A stretch of 64,000 bases of DNA from Stigmatella ashevillena (GCF_028368975.1 NZ_JAQNDM010000002.1:6442425-6506424), one strand, 5' to 3'. Counted from the first letter of the stretch, positions 7,041 through 16,445 are shown. A program made the numbers and translations. The notes: generated by a model not told the origin, from the letters alone.

Positions 7041-9785
7041 TTACGGGTTCGGCAGGCCGAAGCTCTGCGCACCACTGGCCCAATCAGAGGCCTGATTGGT
7101 GTCCGTGGCACCAACGCGGTAAACACTAGTGGTCACGGATTGCACGGTTCCAGCGTTCTTCCAGTCCACCGACACGTTGACCGCATTCTGCGGGGTTGAG
7201 TCGTAGACGCACGGCGAGCCGTTACAGTCGGCTGGTAGCCACAGCCCCTCAGATTGAATGGCCACAAGCCGGGGGGGGAACCCAGAAGGACGGCTTGAAC
7301 CCAAGAGGTCGCTCCTCACAAAGGGGACTGCATCCTGCGTCATCCCAGTATTGGTCTTGATGAGTAGCACTTGGTTCGAAAAGACGATGTGGGTCGCATT
7401 GCCGACAAAGTCCCAGGCCCCTGGGTAATTGGTCGTAGCGGTGTTCTCGTTCTTGGCCGTGGTCTCGTTGGTCGTGGCATCGCCCCTGGCTGCATCCGGG
7501 CTCATATGGATGACGATTAAATCTCCCGGTTGCACCGTCACGTCTGGCATGGTTGCCAGGAGGGACTGGGTGGAGCTGTTTGCTGGCTCTTGAGAGAGGG
7601 TCATTCCGCTCGTGGTGCCTGCGGAGATGGCCTTCAGTTCGATGAGATCCCGGTTACCGTTGGTGGTACTGACATTCGGATTGACCTCATTGATGCGCAG
7701 CACGGCAGGCGTCCGGAAGCCCTTGAAGGTGGCCGTGTTGCCCGGCGAGGGCACCGGGGTGCCCGCGGTGTCCGTCACGCTCGTGGCCACGGTGACCGCG
7801 TAGCTCGTCCCGCCGGTCTGGGCGTTGGTGGTCACGGTGATCCTCTTGCCTTCCACCTCGGCGGCTGTCGCCGTGAGCCCAGTGTCGAAGGTGAACTGCT
7901 GCGCGGCGTTCGTCACGCTTGCGGGGGCGATGGAGCGATCAAAGGTCAGGACCACTTCCGTCGGGGACGCTGCCGCCGCGCTCACCAGCTTCGGACCCGG
8001 GCAGGTGAAGGACATGTCTGACGCGTAATAGGCGGATGGCTGGGCCGCATTGCTGGTGGCGCTGGGCGTGAAGCGCCACATCGGACCCGCCTTGAGCGTG
8101 AACTGGCAGCCCGGGGCGATCTCGGCCTGGCTCGCCACCGTGGCGTCCAGACGGAGCACGAAGGTCGAGGCGGCCGTCTGCATGCCCTGGGTCGTGATCT
8201 GGATGGCCACGTGCCCAGCGCCCGAGGAGGCGGGTGCAACGGCGAGCGTCCCGTTCAGATGGATGAGCTCGCTCTCATAGGCATCGAGGTTGGTGACCAG
8301 GTCCGACTTCGTGGAGTGGTCCACGGCGAGGCCCGCGGGGGTGGCCGTGTTCAGGTTCTGAACCGGGTAGTCTCGCGCCTCGATGGTGGGAGCCGCCTGG
8401 AGGCTGGTGGCCGCGTCGATGCCCGAGATGACGGTCTTCTGGGTCACGATGATGGACACGCGGTCACCCACCTGGAGTCCCGTCGTGCCCTGGACCACGA
8501 ACATCGCGGGACCATTGGCCTCGGCCTGGAGGAAGAAGCCCTCCGCATCCGTCCCCACGGTGGGCTTGAGGTACGTGATGAAGGCATTCGTGATGGGCAG
8601 GCCCGGAACCACGATGCCCGGGGCGGCGTTCAGGAACGCCTGGATCTGCGCGCTGGTGGCGGCGGGGTCGGCACCCGGCACGTCCTCGCAGGCCTTGCTG
8701 GCATTGCACACCTGATTCAGTGCGCAGCCTGCATTGGTGACGCACTGGACGCAGGCCGTCTTGTTGTCACAGAAGGGTTTGGAGGGATCCAGAGAGGCGC
8801 ACTGCGCGTTCGTGACGCAGAACTTGCACTCGCCGCGGCCGTTGCTCGCGGTGAAGTCACAGTAGTCGTCCGTGCCCGGAGCGGCGGCACACTGTGCGTC
8901 CGTCGTGCAGCCGCACAGGTTGGTGGTGTTGTTGCAGGCAGGACGCGCGGCGGTGCAGATCGAGCTGTCGAGGCACTCCACGCAGCTCGACACGGGGGGC
9001 GGCGGTTTGCAGAAAGGGGTAGAGGGGTTGGTGCACGAGGCGTTGTCCTCGCAGCCCTCGCAGGCCGTTCCCTGGGCGTTGCACGTCTGCGCGCCCGTGC
9101 AACCCTCGTTGTCGCTCGTCAGGCAGATCTTGCACGCGCCCGCGCCGTTGGCTGCGGACACATCGCAGAGAGAGGTGGGCGCGGAGCACCCCTGATCGGC
9201 CGTGGTGCTTCCAGCGGCGGCAGTATCCAGGCAGACCTTGCAGGCGCCCACGCCATTGCCGGCCGCGGTATCGCAGAGGGGCGCAGTTGCCGAGCAGCCC
9301 TGATCCGTGGCGTCGTCGGTCGCGGAGTTGAAGCAGGCTTTGCAAACCCCGTCCCCACCGTTCGCGGTCTGATCGCAGAGGGGCGCGGCTGCCGAGCAGC
9401 CCTGATCCGTGCCGGTTCCCTGGTCGGAGTCGCCGCAGGTATGGCACTGGCCCAGGCCCCCGTTCGCCGCCGCATCGCAGGAGGGCTTCTCCGCGGTGCA
9501 CCCCTGATCAATGCCCGAGAGGGCCGAATTGGTGCACACCTTGGGGGGACCCGCATCGGGCGTCCCAGCGTCGGGCGTCCCGGCATCCGGCGTGCCGGCA
9601 TCGGGGCCATTCGCATCCCGGAGTTCGCACTTGTTGGCGATACATGCGTACACCTGGCCAGCCGGTGGAGGACCTTTGTCGTTGTTACAGTCGTACTGAT
9701 CGACGCATTCGTCGCCGCCACATCCGACGAACACCAGAACGCACACGGCTGCGCAGAGCGCTTGAGTCCAAACGCGCATCAACAT
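7041..9785 (-). CDS. Large Cys-rich surface lipoprotein with Ig-like and lamin-tail-like domains
   Basis: 914 residues from an ATG at 9785 with GGAGG six bases upstream. The lipoprotein signal ends VLVFVGC. A PDAGT linker (four tandem units) is followed by four or five repeats of the type DQGCSATAPLCDTAAGNGVG...C, then more Cys pairs. The middle region (about 390-590) is strand-rich with no Cys. It is followed by an SbsA-like Ig domain (SPTEVVLTFDRSIAPASV, GKRITVTTNA) and a segment VLRINEVNPNVS...NRDLIELKAIS resembling lamin-tail domains of secreted nucleases and surface proteins. No catalytic motif is seen. It is probably a displayed adhesin or scaffold. It is monocistronic and convergent with the gene ending at 7019. 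Confidence 0.82.
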   Translation of the reverse strand: MLMRVWTQALCAAVCVLVFVGCGGDECVDQYDCNNDKGPPPAGQVYACIANKCELRDANGPDAGTPDAGTPDAGTPDAGPPKVCTNSALSGIDQGCTAEKPSCDAAANGGLGQCHTCGDSDQGTGTDQGCSAAAPLCDQTANGGDGVCKACFNSATDDATDQGCSATAPLCDTAAGNGVGACKVCLDTAAAGSTTADQGCSAPTSLCDVSAANGAGACKICLTSDNEGCTGAQTCNAQGTACEGCEDNASCTNPSTPFCKPPPPVSSCVECLDSSICTAARPACNNTTNLCGCTTDAQCAAAPGTDDYCDFTASNGRGECKFCVTNAQCASLDPSKPFCDNKTACVQCVTNAGCALNQVCNASKACEDVPGADPAATSAQIQAFLNAAPGIVVPGLPITNAFITYLKPTVGTDAEGFFLQAEANGPAMFVVQGTTGLQVGDRVSIIVTQKTVISGIDAATSLQAAPTIEARDYPVQNLNTATPAGLAVDHSTKSDLVTNLDAYESELIHLNGTLAVAPASSGAGHVAIQITTQGMQTAASTFVLRLDATVASQAEIAPGCQFTLKAGPMWRFTPSATSNAAQPSAYYASDMSFTCPGPKLVSAAAASPTEVVLTFDRSIAPASVTNAAQQFTFDTGLTATAAEVEGKRITVTTNAQTGGTSYAVTVATSVTDTAGTPVPSPGNTATFKGFRTPAVLRINEVNPNVSTTNGNRDLIELKAISAGTTSGMTLSQEPANSSTQSLLATMPDVTVQPGDLIVIHMSPDAARGDATTNETTAKNENTATTNYPGAWDFVGNATHIVFSNQVLLIKTNTGMTQDAVPFVRSDLLGSSRPSGFPPRLVAIQSEGLWLPADCNGSPCVYDSTPQNAVNVSVDWKNAGTVQSVTTSVYRVGATDTNQASDWASGAQSFGLPNP
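9553..9608 (-). repeat. 15-bp in-frame tandem repeat coding PDAGT
   Basis: Three full 15-bp units and a partial fourth encode the PDAGT linker just after the lipoprotein signal. Units differ at a few bases (for example GCATCGGGCGTCCCA against GCGTCGGGCGTCCCG), so copy number could vary between strains without breaking the frame. Confidence 0.75.
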
Positions 9786-9902
9786 GAACTTCCTCCAGAA
9801 GGTTGCAGGTCGGAGCACCATTACACTGCCTCTGGAAGGGGCGTCCAATCACGGACAGTGGATCACCGTCTTGTCACAGGGCGAAACGTGTCAGGTCTGT
9901 TT

Positions 9903-11315
9903 TCAAGGTACCGGGACGTCGGACCTGGCAGGTTTTTCTGAGTACAGGCCGATGATTTCAGAGATGGCGTGCTGGCACACGGCGCAGAAGGGGACGCGGT
10001 CCCGGGTGAACATGACGCAGTCCACCTGGGGCCGGTAGTAGCCGCGCGCTTCGTACATGGCGCCTTCAAAGGCGCCCACCTTGCGTGCCTGCTTCTGGGC
10101 GCCGAGGAACTTCTCTTCCCAGTCCCGCTGCGTGGTGAAGAGCGCATCCATTTCGGACTCGGGCCGCTTGTCCGCGCGGATCTTCTTGCGGCGCTGTTGG
10201 ATCTGCCGGGCGTGGACTTCGTAGGCGTCCTTGTCCCAGGGGCTGGGCAGGGGCGTGCTGGGCGACAGGAGCGCCTTCCACTTGAGCTGCGCGGGGTCCT
10301 TGAGCGCGGTGACATTCTTCTCCCAGGGCTCGGCGCGCTCCTCGGAGGGCAGGTAGGCGGAATCCGAGGTGTAGTACTCGTCGGCGAGTCCCGCGAAGTG
10401 GTGGCCAAACTCGTGAACGAAGATGTAGGGGGCCCAGAGGCTGTCCGAGGCCACGGTGCCATAGAGGCCGAAGATGCCGCCGCCGCCGTAGGTGTTGCCG
10501 TTGACGAGGATCTCCACGAAGTCATAGGGCGCGAAGGCGGCGGTGTCCCGGAAGGCCTTGTTGTCGAAGGTGAGGACGTAGCGCTCGCTGCCAAAGGCAT
10601 CGTACGTGGCCCCCACGGGAGAGCGGCGGTGGATGCCCGTGGAGGGACGCGAGATGCCGGACTGGGCCGAAGGGGGCACCAGCCCCCAGACGTTGAAGTC
10701 GGCCTTGCGCTCCTTGAAGGGCGAGAAGGTGAAGAGGATGTCCACCATGCGCCGCGCGTCCTTCTCGAACTTGGCGCGCTCCTGCGCGGTGTACCCATCG
10801 CCGAGGATGAGCAGGTCCACCTTCTCCGAGGGCGGCCCGTTTTCGAGCAGCGGCAGGAGCGCTCCCGGCGAAGGCGGGGAGGAGGGATCGACGAACATGT
10901 CCCGAGGGTCGACGGCAAGAGACCAGACCTCTCGGAACGCGTTCTGGGCATCGCGCTTCTTCAGCAGGACCTGGACGGGCTGCGAGGGGGCGGGAAAACG
11001 GAGGGACTCGTGAAAGGTGCGGTGCGCGTCCTTGGCCTCGGCGGTCGTCTCCCACTCGCCATAGATGGAGGCAAAGCCGCGCGAGTAGAGCAGGCGATTG
11101 GTGGCGGAGTCCCTCACTTCGAAGAGGTACTTGCCGAGGTTCGTCTCATCGACGGGGCGGGCCGGATTGCCCGGCCAGTCCAGCGGCTCGATGACGAGCC
11201 GGTCGAGGCTGAAGCGCTCCTCGGAGGCGGTACCGGTGTGGAAGTAGTCGACACGGAAGGTGCGGGGGGCGGCGGAAGCGCCGGTGGCCAGCAGCAGGGC
11301 AAGCAGGACGCGCAT
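9903..11315 (-). CDS. Secreted peptidase M64 (IgA-peptidase family) metalloprotease
   Basis: 470 residues with a clear signal peptide (MRVLLALLLATGASA). It has the M64 N-terminal beta domain and then the catalytic domain: VDLLILGDGYTAQERAKF (family signature), FNVWGLVPPSAQSG, and the zinc site HEFGHHFAGLADEY starting at His301 (HExxH, with a downstream Asp/Glu). The C-terminal part has the family's Cys pair region (VDCVMF, CAVCQHAI). Family members are zinc endopeptidases, often outside the cell; a role in predation or nutrient release is inference from myxobacterial lifestyle. A longer frame upstream of 11315 has no signal peptide. Nothing suggests co-transcription with neighbours. Confidence 0.92.
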   Translation of the reverse strand: MRVLLALLLATGASAAPRTFRVDYFHTGTASEERFSLDRLVIEPLDWPGNPARPVDETNLGKYLFEVRDSATNRLLYSRGFASIYGEWETTAEAKDAHRTFHESLRFPAPSQPVQVLLKKRDAQNAFREVWSLAVDPRDMFVDPSSPPSPGALLPLLENGPPSEKVDLLILGDGYTAQERAKFEKDARRMVDILFTFSPFKERKADFNVWGLVPPSAQSGISRPSTGIHRRSPVGATYDAFGSERYVLTFDNKAFRDTAAFAPYDFVEILVNGNTYGGGGIFGLYGTVASDSLWAPYIFVHEFGHHFAGLADEYYTSDSAYLPSEERAEPWEKNVTALKDPAQLKWKALLSPSTPLPSPWDKDAYEVHARQIQQRRKKIRADKRPESEMDALFTTQRDWEEKFLGAQKQARKVGAFEGAMYEARGYYRPQVDCVMFTRDRVPFCAVCQHAISEIIGLYSEKPARSDVPVP

Positions 11316-11355
11316 GGGCGCGCACTCTATGCGCGGAGACTGCAGAAGGGTGCGT

Positions 11356-11988
11356 TCACCCACCGAGGAGTTTGCGGTTCGTGACGTTGAACCGTTCATC
11401 CAGGTACTGCCCCAGGGCGCTGGCGAGAATCGCCTCGGCCTCTGGCCGCGAATACCCCAGGTCGTCAACGAGCTCATTCGCCCGCCCAACGATGGCGTTG
11501 TCGATCATCGCCACGCAGTCGTTCCAGGCCTGCTCTCGATGGGGCGCGTATTCCCGGATCTTCTCGAGTACCTGGGCGACAGGGGGATGCTCGGCGAACG
11601 GCCCAGTTCGGATCCTGTCGATCAGCACCGCATTGAAGAAGGTGGCGCCCACGCGGGAGTCGATGGGCTCGAAGGCAGACTGGAGCATCAGGGAGAAACG
11701 CTGGGCCTCGTTCTCCTTCGAGATCGCCCTGACTTTGAGGTGGACAAGTCCTTCGTTGAGGACGTCCTCCCAGGGGGATGGATGCGGGGGCACGGGGGAT
11801 TCGGCCTTGCGTTCCACCCGCACATAGATGTCCGCCGGACGGAAGGACAGCCCTTCTCTTGGACGGTAGAGCTCCATCGTCAGCCCGCTGACGGTAGGGT
11901 CCGTCTGCATCGCCCGCCAATGGCGCACCAAGGGGTGAGCCTCCCAGGCGGGCTGAGCCTTTCTGAAGTAGTCGCTGATGGTTGGCAT
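11356..11988 (-). CDS. Unknown 210-residue protein paired with a purine-phosphorylase-fold protein
   Basis: Starts at ATG 11988, nineteen bases after the stop of the upstream nucleosidase-like gene, with GGAG upstream, so the two form an operon. The protein is soluble with no signal peptide: MPTISDYFRKAQPAWEAHPL at the start, a beta-rich middle (GLTMELYRPREGLSFRPADIYV, VHLKVRAISK) and a helical C-terminal half ending ANELVDDLGYSRPEAEAILA. I recognise no family and see no catalytic motif. Its fixed pairing with a nucleoside-binding fold suggests a partner, adaptor or inhibitor, but that is inference. Confidence 0.72.
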   Translation of the reverse strand: MPTISDYFRKAQPAWEAHPLVRHWRAMQTDPTVSGLTMELYRPREGLSFRPADIYVRVERKAESPVPPHPSPWEDVLNEGLVHLKVRAISKENEAQRFSLMLQSAFEPIDSRVGATFFNAVLIDRIRTGPFAEHPPVAQVLEKIREYAPHREQAWNDCVAMIDNAIVGRANELVDDLGYSRPEAEAILASALGQYLDERFNVTNRKLLGG

Positions 11989-12007
11989 CGGTTGGGCTCC
12001 CTCGTGT

Positions 12008-12781
12008 CTAACCATCGTTCTGGAGAGCGGACAGGACGAGCGTCGCGGCATTGAGGCAAGCCGTTGCCCGATTGCTTGGCGCGGTGTCAGCCACAGGGTC
12101 CTCTCCAAAATCCGAAATGCCCTTCACGACGATCCAGACCGGTCGCTCCGCGGGCGCGACGGCGAGAAACCCCACCCCCTCCATGTCGCCGCCAATCACC
12201 GGGAACCGTCCGGATGGAGCATGGTTGAACAACTCATCTCGGAACTGTTGGCTCGACACGCGCGCACCACCCGAGAGAAGCGTACCGAACGAGATGCGGA
12301 AAGTGTACGAGGTGCGCTTCACCTCGCGCTCGAACAGGGCGATGAGGCCCGCATTCGCTTGCCGATGCCGGGTCCGTGAGTAGTTCGGCGCAGGACCGGT
12401 GGGGGAATCGACCATCTCCCGGTCATCGTAGGGGAAGATACTTTTCGAGACGAGCACATCTCCGAAGCCCTGGACCTTGCGGCTCATTCCGAAGGCCATG
12501 CCGAGAGCGATCAATTTCTGAGCGCCCGTTTCACGTTCGAACAAAATGGCCTTCGACGTCGATGCGCCATACTGAAACGCTCCCATCCGTGTCTTGACGG
12601 CGAGAACACGATGCCGACCGACCTGCTCCAGGTCGAAGTAGTCGCCCAGCTCGCTGGAGGTTCGGGGTTCGAAGGTGAGCCCGCGCGATTGCGCAGCGAG
12701 TTGAATCGCCTTCACTTCGTCCTCGGTCGTGACGAAGAGCAGGATGTCACACGGGGGCGGAAGGGACGAGGCGGGATTCAT
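12008..12781 (-). CDS. Nucleoside phosphorylase / MTA-SAH nucleosidase-fold protein
   Basis: 257 residues. The N-terminal strand (CDILLFVTTEDEVKAIQLAA), the ALGMAFG loop, and the C-terminal GDMEGVGFLAVAPAERPVWIVVKGISDFG match the PNP/UDP phosphorylase superfamily. DMEG carries the Glu that binds the ribose, and SDFG provides the base-binding Asp. Housekeeping members salvage purines or cleave MTA/SAH; this one is not beside salvage genes but in a two-gene operon with an unknown protein. PNP-fold proteins also serve as effectors in bacterial conflict systems (described by Burroughs, Aravind and colleagues). Both activities are possible, and substrate cannot be read from sequence. Confidence 0.85.
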   Translation of the reverse strand: MNPASSLPPPCDILLFVTTEDEVKAIQLAAQSRGLTFEPRTSSELGDYFDLEQVGRHRVLAVKTRMGAFQYGASTSKAILFERETGAQKLIALGMAFGMSRKVQGFGDVLVSKSIFPYDDREMVDSPTGPAPNYSRTRHRQANAGLIALFEREVKRTSYTFRISFGTLLSGGARVSSQQFRDELFNHAPSGRFPVIGGDMEGVGFLAVAPAERPVWIVVKGISDFGEDPVADTAPSNRATACLNAATLVLSALQNDG

Positions 12782-12827
12782 GATTGGGAGTGGCAGGCCT
12801 ATCGTGCGTCAGCACTGAAGGTGGATC

Positions 12828-14366
12828 TCAGAACGTGCCCAGGAAGCGGGCCGAAGCGCCTCCGGAGTCCACCGAGACCTCCAGGGTGACAGGGGGCGGA
12901 GGAGCGCGCGCGGGGGACACGAGGAAGAGCACGGCGCCCGTGGTGAGCGCTGCGCCAGAGCCGATGAGCAGGCCGGTGAGCAGGGTGCGCTTGGCGGAGA
13001 GCGAATCCCGCAGCGCCAAGGCCTCCGTGTCGTTGGCGTCCACGCGGCCGTTGGCGTCGAGGCGCTTGTCGAGGCGATCGAGATCCTTCTGGGCCACGAG
13101 CCGGAGGATGCCCGCGCCCACCAGGACGGCGGCGCCCCCACCGAGCACCCCATAGGAGACCGTGCGCAGGGTCGGTGTCCGGGGCGAGGGCTCCGCCGCC
13201 GTGACGGCCCGCTCCTCGGAGACCCGATGCGGGGCCGGGACATCGAAGGCTGCTTGGTCCGCGGTCGAGTGAGGCACATCGGTGGCGGCCACGGGGACCC
13301 AAGGCGCCGTGCCTTGAGGGCCCGGCACGACGAGCGGAGGGGGCGCCTTGCCCGTGGTGACGAAATCGATGAGCGCGGAGAGCGACTCCGCGAGCGCTTC
13401 TGGGTCTTGAATCTTGAAGCCGCCCTCCCGGAGCTTCTGGCCCCCTTCGACGTGGAGCACGGTGGCCGCGAGCCATTGGGGGCCTTTGCTGCTGGAGCGC
13501 TCCAGACGCACGACAATGACTTCTTCCACGCCGAGCGTCCCGCCCAGCCGGAGGGCATGGCTCACCGTGCGCTCGCCGGACCTGTGGGGGGCGGCCAGGC
13601 AGGGAAACGGACTGCCGGAGACAGCGCCTTCATACGCCAGGTCGACGAAGACGGGCGTGTCCGGCCCCTCCACTGGCAGCGGGCGCGGGAAGCTGACGGC
13701 GCCGTCCTTCACGACGGTGAGCTCATAGCTCCCGGGCAGGAGTTCCAAGGTGAGGGGGGTCTGTCCGGCCTTGTGCCCGTCGAGATAGACCTCGGAGGCG
13801 GGCAGGGTGGACTTCACGGAGAGCTTCACCTTCTTGGCGCGGGCAAGCTCCGTGCGCACTTTCTCGAAGGCCTGTTGCAAGGAGGGCGGATAGAGCCCCG
13901 CGTCGAGCTTGTACTGGGGCTCCAGGCGCAAGATGCTCCGGAAGGCCGCGTCGCTGTCCTTCACCTTGCCCGTGGCCCGCGCGTTGAGGGCTTGGAGGAG
14001 CAGCGCGTGGGCATGGAGCTGCCAGCGCGTGCTTCCCACGGGGAGACGGAAAATCTCCTGGAGTGCCTTGCCGATGACCTGTTCTGCCTGGGCGTGGCGG
14101 GCCTCGTAGAACTGACTCTGCGCGGTTTCGAGCTGGACCTGGAGCTCCTCGACACTCTGGGCCGGGGGCGGGAAGAAGTGCTCGCGGAACGCGGCCGGGC
14201 TCAGCACCTCCTGGCCGGGCCGACTGGCCAGGGCATCGTGAACCGCCCGGGCCTGAGTGTTCAGTTCCGCGTCCTTGCACTCCCCGCTGGCCACCACCAG
14301 CCGCCGGGGAGCCGCGTGCGTGACACAGGCGAGAACGCAAACCAATGGGATCAATCGTGTTTTCAT
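12828..14366 (-). CDS. Exported PEGA-type protein with C-terminal membrane segments
   Basis: 512 residues from ATG 14366, chosen because it begins a good signal peptide (MKTRLIPLVCVLACVTHAAP). Domains: an N-terminal region with TPR-like helices (about 75-165), then a PEGA-type beta domain (LSVKSTLPASEVYLDGHKAGQTPLTLELLPGSYELTV, about 185-225), a possible mixed fold (VEEVIVVRLERSS), a proline-rich linker, and two hydrophobic segments near the C terminus (VLGGGAAVLVGAG and TGLLIGSGAALTTGAVLFLV). Such proteins are very common in myxobacteria and usually have no assigned role; PEGA domains are thought to bind surface or envelope polymers. It is divergent from the lipid kinase gene with a 214-bp gap in which I see no clear motif. 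Confidence 0.83.
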   Translation of the reverse strand: MKTRLIPLVCVLACVTHAAPRRLVVASGECKDAELNTQARAVHDALASRPGQEVLSPAAFREHFFPPPAQSVEELQVQLETAQSQFYEARHAQAEQVIGKALQEIFRLPVGSTRWQLHAHALLLQALNARATGKVKDSDAAFRSILRLEPQYKLDAGLYPPSLQQAFEKVRTELARAKKVKLSVKSTLPASEVYLDGHKAGQTPLTLELLPGSYELTVVKDGAVSFPRPLPVEGPDTPVFVDLAYEGAVSGSPFPCLAAPHRSGERTVSHALRLGGTLGVEEVIVVRLERSSSKGPQWLAATVLHVEGGQKLREGGFKIQDPEALAESLSALIDFVTTGKAPPPLVVPGPQGTAPWVPVAATDVPHSTADQAAFDVPAPHRVSEERAVTAAEPSPRTPTLRTVSYGVLGGGAAVLVGAGILRLVAQKDLDRLDKRLDANGRVDANDTEALALRDSLSAKRTLLTGLLIGSGAALTTGAVLFLVSPARAPPPPVTLEVSVDSGGASARFLGTF

Positions 14367-14580
14367 GGCGAGCGACAAGCGGAGAGGACCTTTGCAGGGA
14401 CTGTTCCGCAGGCCATCGAACCGGCCGCTCCGATGCCAGTCCCTCCCAGGTTCGCTCACCTCCGGAAGCGGTGATTCCCCGCAGGAGGCCAAATACTGGA
14501 TGGTTGGGTCCCGAATCTGGACGCCTGTGCCCTGCGTGCTGACAGAGCCATGACATGGCGCGAGGAAAGTCCTGGCTCAC

Positions 14581-15585
14581 ATGAACGTCGCCGTCCTCGT
14601 CAACCTGCGCTCCCGCCGTGGCTCCGAAGTGATCGGGGGCCTTGTCCGGCGGTTCCTCCCCCAGGCGCGGTTGGCCCTGACCTCCTCGATGGACGAGGCC
14701 CGCGACTGGATCGACCAGCAACTGCGGCCCAATCCGCCCTCGCTCCTGCTGGCCGGAGGCGGCGACGGCACCATCACGGGCCTGGTCAACGAGTTCCGTT
14801 CTCAGGGACTGGCCCTGCCGGCCCTGGGCGTGCTTCCCCTGGGGACGGGCAACGCGTGGGCCCACGCGACCGGCACTCCGCGGCCCGCGGTGGCGCTCCG
14901 GCACCTCGCGGCATATGGCGAGCGCTTGCCCCCCTTGCGGCCGTTCGGTCTGGTGCGCGTGGAAGGCTCCCTGGCCCCCTTCGCGGGGACGGGCTGGGAC
15001 GCGGAGCTCGTTCAGGACTTCAAGAGCCAGCTCGCTTCCTCCGGCCCGCTGCGCGGCACCCAGGCCGGCCTGAGGGGCTACCTGGGCGCCCTGTTCACCC
15101 GCACCATTCCCCGTCACGTCTTCGGCGATGGCAATCCCCAGGTGTCCGTCTACAACCTCGGGGAGCCCGTGCTCACCCTGGATGCGCAGCAGGCCATTCG
15201 TCCCTTGCCCGGGGGGGATAAGGGGGCCCTGCTGTACCGCGGACCCGCGGGGGTGGCAGGTGCGGCCACCACGCCCGAGTGGGGCTTTGGCTTCAAGGCG
15301 TTCCCGTTTGCCCAGGCCGTGCCGCACCGCCTCTCCGTGCGTGTCTATGCGGGCGGTGTTCTCGAGGCCACGCGCAACATGTTCAAGCTGTGGCGTGGGG
15401 CGCACCCCATGCCCCGCATGCATGACTTCTTCGTTCAGCGCGTGCGCATGGACTTCGACCGCGACGTGCCGTTCCAGGTCGCTGGGGACGTCATCGGCCT
15501 GCGCCGCTCGGTGGAGTTCGAACTGGCCGAAGAGAGCGTGCAGCTCATCGACTGGCACCAGTTCTCGAACCTCCTGCGGGGCTGA
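14581..15585 (+). CDS. Diacylglycerol/sphingosine kinase-family lipid kinase
   Basis: 334 residues. The DAGK catalytic domain starts at residue 1 (MNVAVLVNLRSRRGSE) with the nucleotide-binding GGGDGT at 59-64 and LPLGTGNAWAH downstream, both diagnostic. The C-terminal beta-sandwich domain follows, as in YegS/DgkB proteins. Members phosphorylate diacylglycerol or related lipids at the inner membrane face. An upstream GAGGAAAG about 12 bases before the ATG serves as ribosome site. Its stop is 98 bp before the NrtR-type regulator gene, which has its own promoter, so it is probably not part of that regulon. Confidence 0.9.
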   Translation: MNVAVLVNLRSRRGSEVIGGLVRRFLPQARLALTSSMDEARDWIDQQLRPNPPSLLLAGGGDGTITGLVNEFRSQGLALPALGVLPLGTGNAWAHATGTPRPAVALRHLAAYGERLPPLRPFGLVRVEGSLAPFAGTGWDAELVQDFKSQLASSGPLRGTQAGLRGYLGALFTRTIPRHVFGDGNPQVSVYNLGEPVLTLDAQQAIRPLPGGDKGALLYRGPAGVAGAATTPEWGFGFKAFPFAQAVPHRLSVRVYAGGVLEATRNMFKLWRGAHPMPRMHDFFVQRVRMDFDRDVPFQVAGDVIGLRRSVEFELAEESVQLIDWHQFSNLLRG

Positions 15586-15623
15586 GGGCGCCCGGGGGGC
15601 CCGCTCTCCCGCCGTTCCATGCG

Positions 15624-15658
15624 TTGACTTCGTGTCGAGTGGACACTATGTTGGTGTC
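15624..15658 (+). promoter_or_regulatory. Promoter and NrtR operator of the regulator gene
   Basis: -35 TTGACT (15624-15629), a 17-bp spacer and -10 TATGTT (15647-15652). Half-sites overlie it: GTGTC (15632-15636), N5, GACAC (15642-15646), N7 across the -10, GTGTC (15654-15658). The 16-base core from the second to third half-site, GACACTATGTTGGTGT, recurs exactly in the promoter at 19146. Overlap with the -10 predicts repression, here autorepression by the Nudix regulator. Confidence 0.85.
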
Positions 15659-15682
15659 ATCTCGCATTGAAGGAGCGTGGAC

Positions 15683-16372
15683 GTGAGCTACACCTACGAG
15701 TACCCCCGGCCCGCCGTGACGGTGGACTGTGTGGTGTTCGGACTGGACGAGGAGGACTTGAAGGTCCTGCTCATCCAACGGGGTGCGGAGCCTTTTCTCG
15801 GCAAGTGGGCGTTGCCAGGAGGCTTCGTGCGGATGGAGGAGTCGCTGGAGGACGCCGCGCGCCGGGAGCTGGAGGAGGAGGCGGGCATCCGTCCCAACCA
15901 CCTGGAGCAGCTCTACACCTTCGGGGCCTTGGGAAGAGATCCCCGGGGCCGGGTCATCACCGTGGCGTACTTCGTCCTGGTGAAGCTGAGCGACTACCGC
16001 CCCCGGGCCGCCTCGGATGCGCGCGAGGCCGCCTGGTTCTCGGTCTGGGACACGCCGAAGCTGGCGTTTGACCATGCGGAGGTCCTCACCACCGCGCTGC
16101 AACGGCTCAAGGGCAAGGTGCGCTACCAGCCCATCGGCTTCGAGTTGCTGCCGCCCAAGTTCACCCTGACCCAGCTTCAGCGCCTGTACGAGACCGTGCT
16201 GGAGCGGCAGCTCGACAAGCGCAACTTCCGCAAGAAGATCCTCGCGATGGACCTGCTGGAGGAACTGGACGAGGTGGAGCAGGACGTCTCCCACCGCGCC
16301 GCGCGCCTCTACCGGTTCGATCACCGCAAGTACAAGCAACTGGAGAAGGCGGGCTTCAACTTCGAGCTGTAG
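15683..16372 (+). CDS. nrtR: NrtR-type Nudix transcriptional regulator of NAD metabolism
   Basis: 229 residues: a Nudix domain (1 to about 140) and a winged-helix C-terminal domain (about 145-215; [29 protein letters not shown], then [14 protein letters not shown]). This layout defines the NrtR family, which binds ADP-ribose or related NAD metabolites and represses NAD salvage genes. The Nudix box at 47-69 keeps every consensus position (G47, E53, R61-E62, E65-E66, G68), so hydrolase activity may remain, whereas many NrtR proteins have lost it. GTG at 15683 sits seven bases after AAGGAG; GTG 15677 would be too close. A matching operator lies in its own promoter and in that of the downstream cysteine hydrolase. 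Confidence 0.9.
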   Translation: MSYTYEYPRPAVTVDCVVFGLDEEDLKVLLIQRGAEPFLGKWALPGGFVRMEESLEDAARRELEEEAGIRPNHLEQLYTFGALGRDPRGRVITVAYFVLVKLSDYRPRAASDAREAAWFSVWDTPKLAFDHAEVLTTALQRLKGKVRYQPIGFELLPPKFTLTQLQRLYETVLERQLDKRNFRKKILAMDLLEELDEVEQDVSHRAARLYRFDHRKYKQLEKAGFNFEL

Positions 16373-16445
16373 CCCGCAGTCCCGTCCTCACGTCGTCCCA
16401 ACCCGTTCACCGTGGCCCTTCGCCGGGCACGGGAGAGGTGTGTCC

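Noticed and set aside
9553-9608. Tandem repeats as a CRISPR-like array
   Set aside because: Units are 15 bp, adjoining and in frame, coding a PDAGT linker; there are no spacers.
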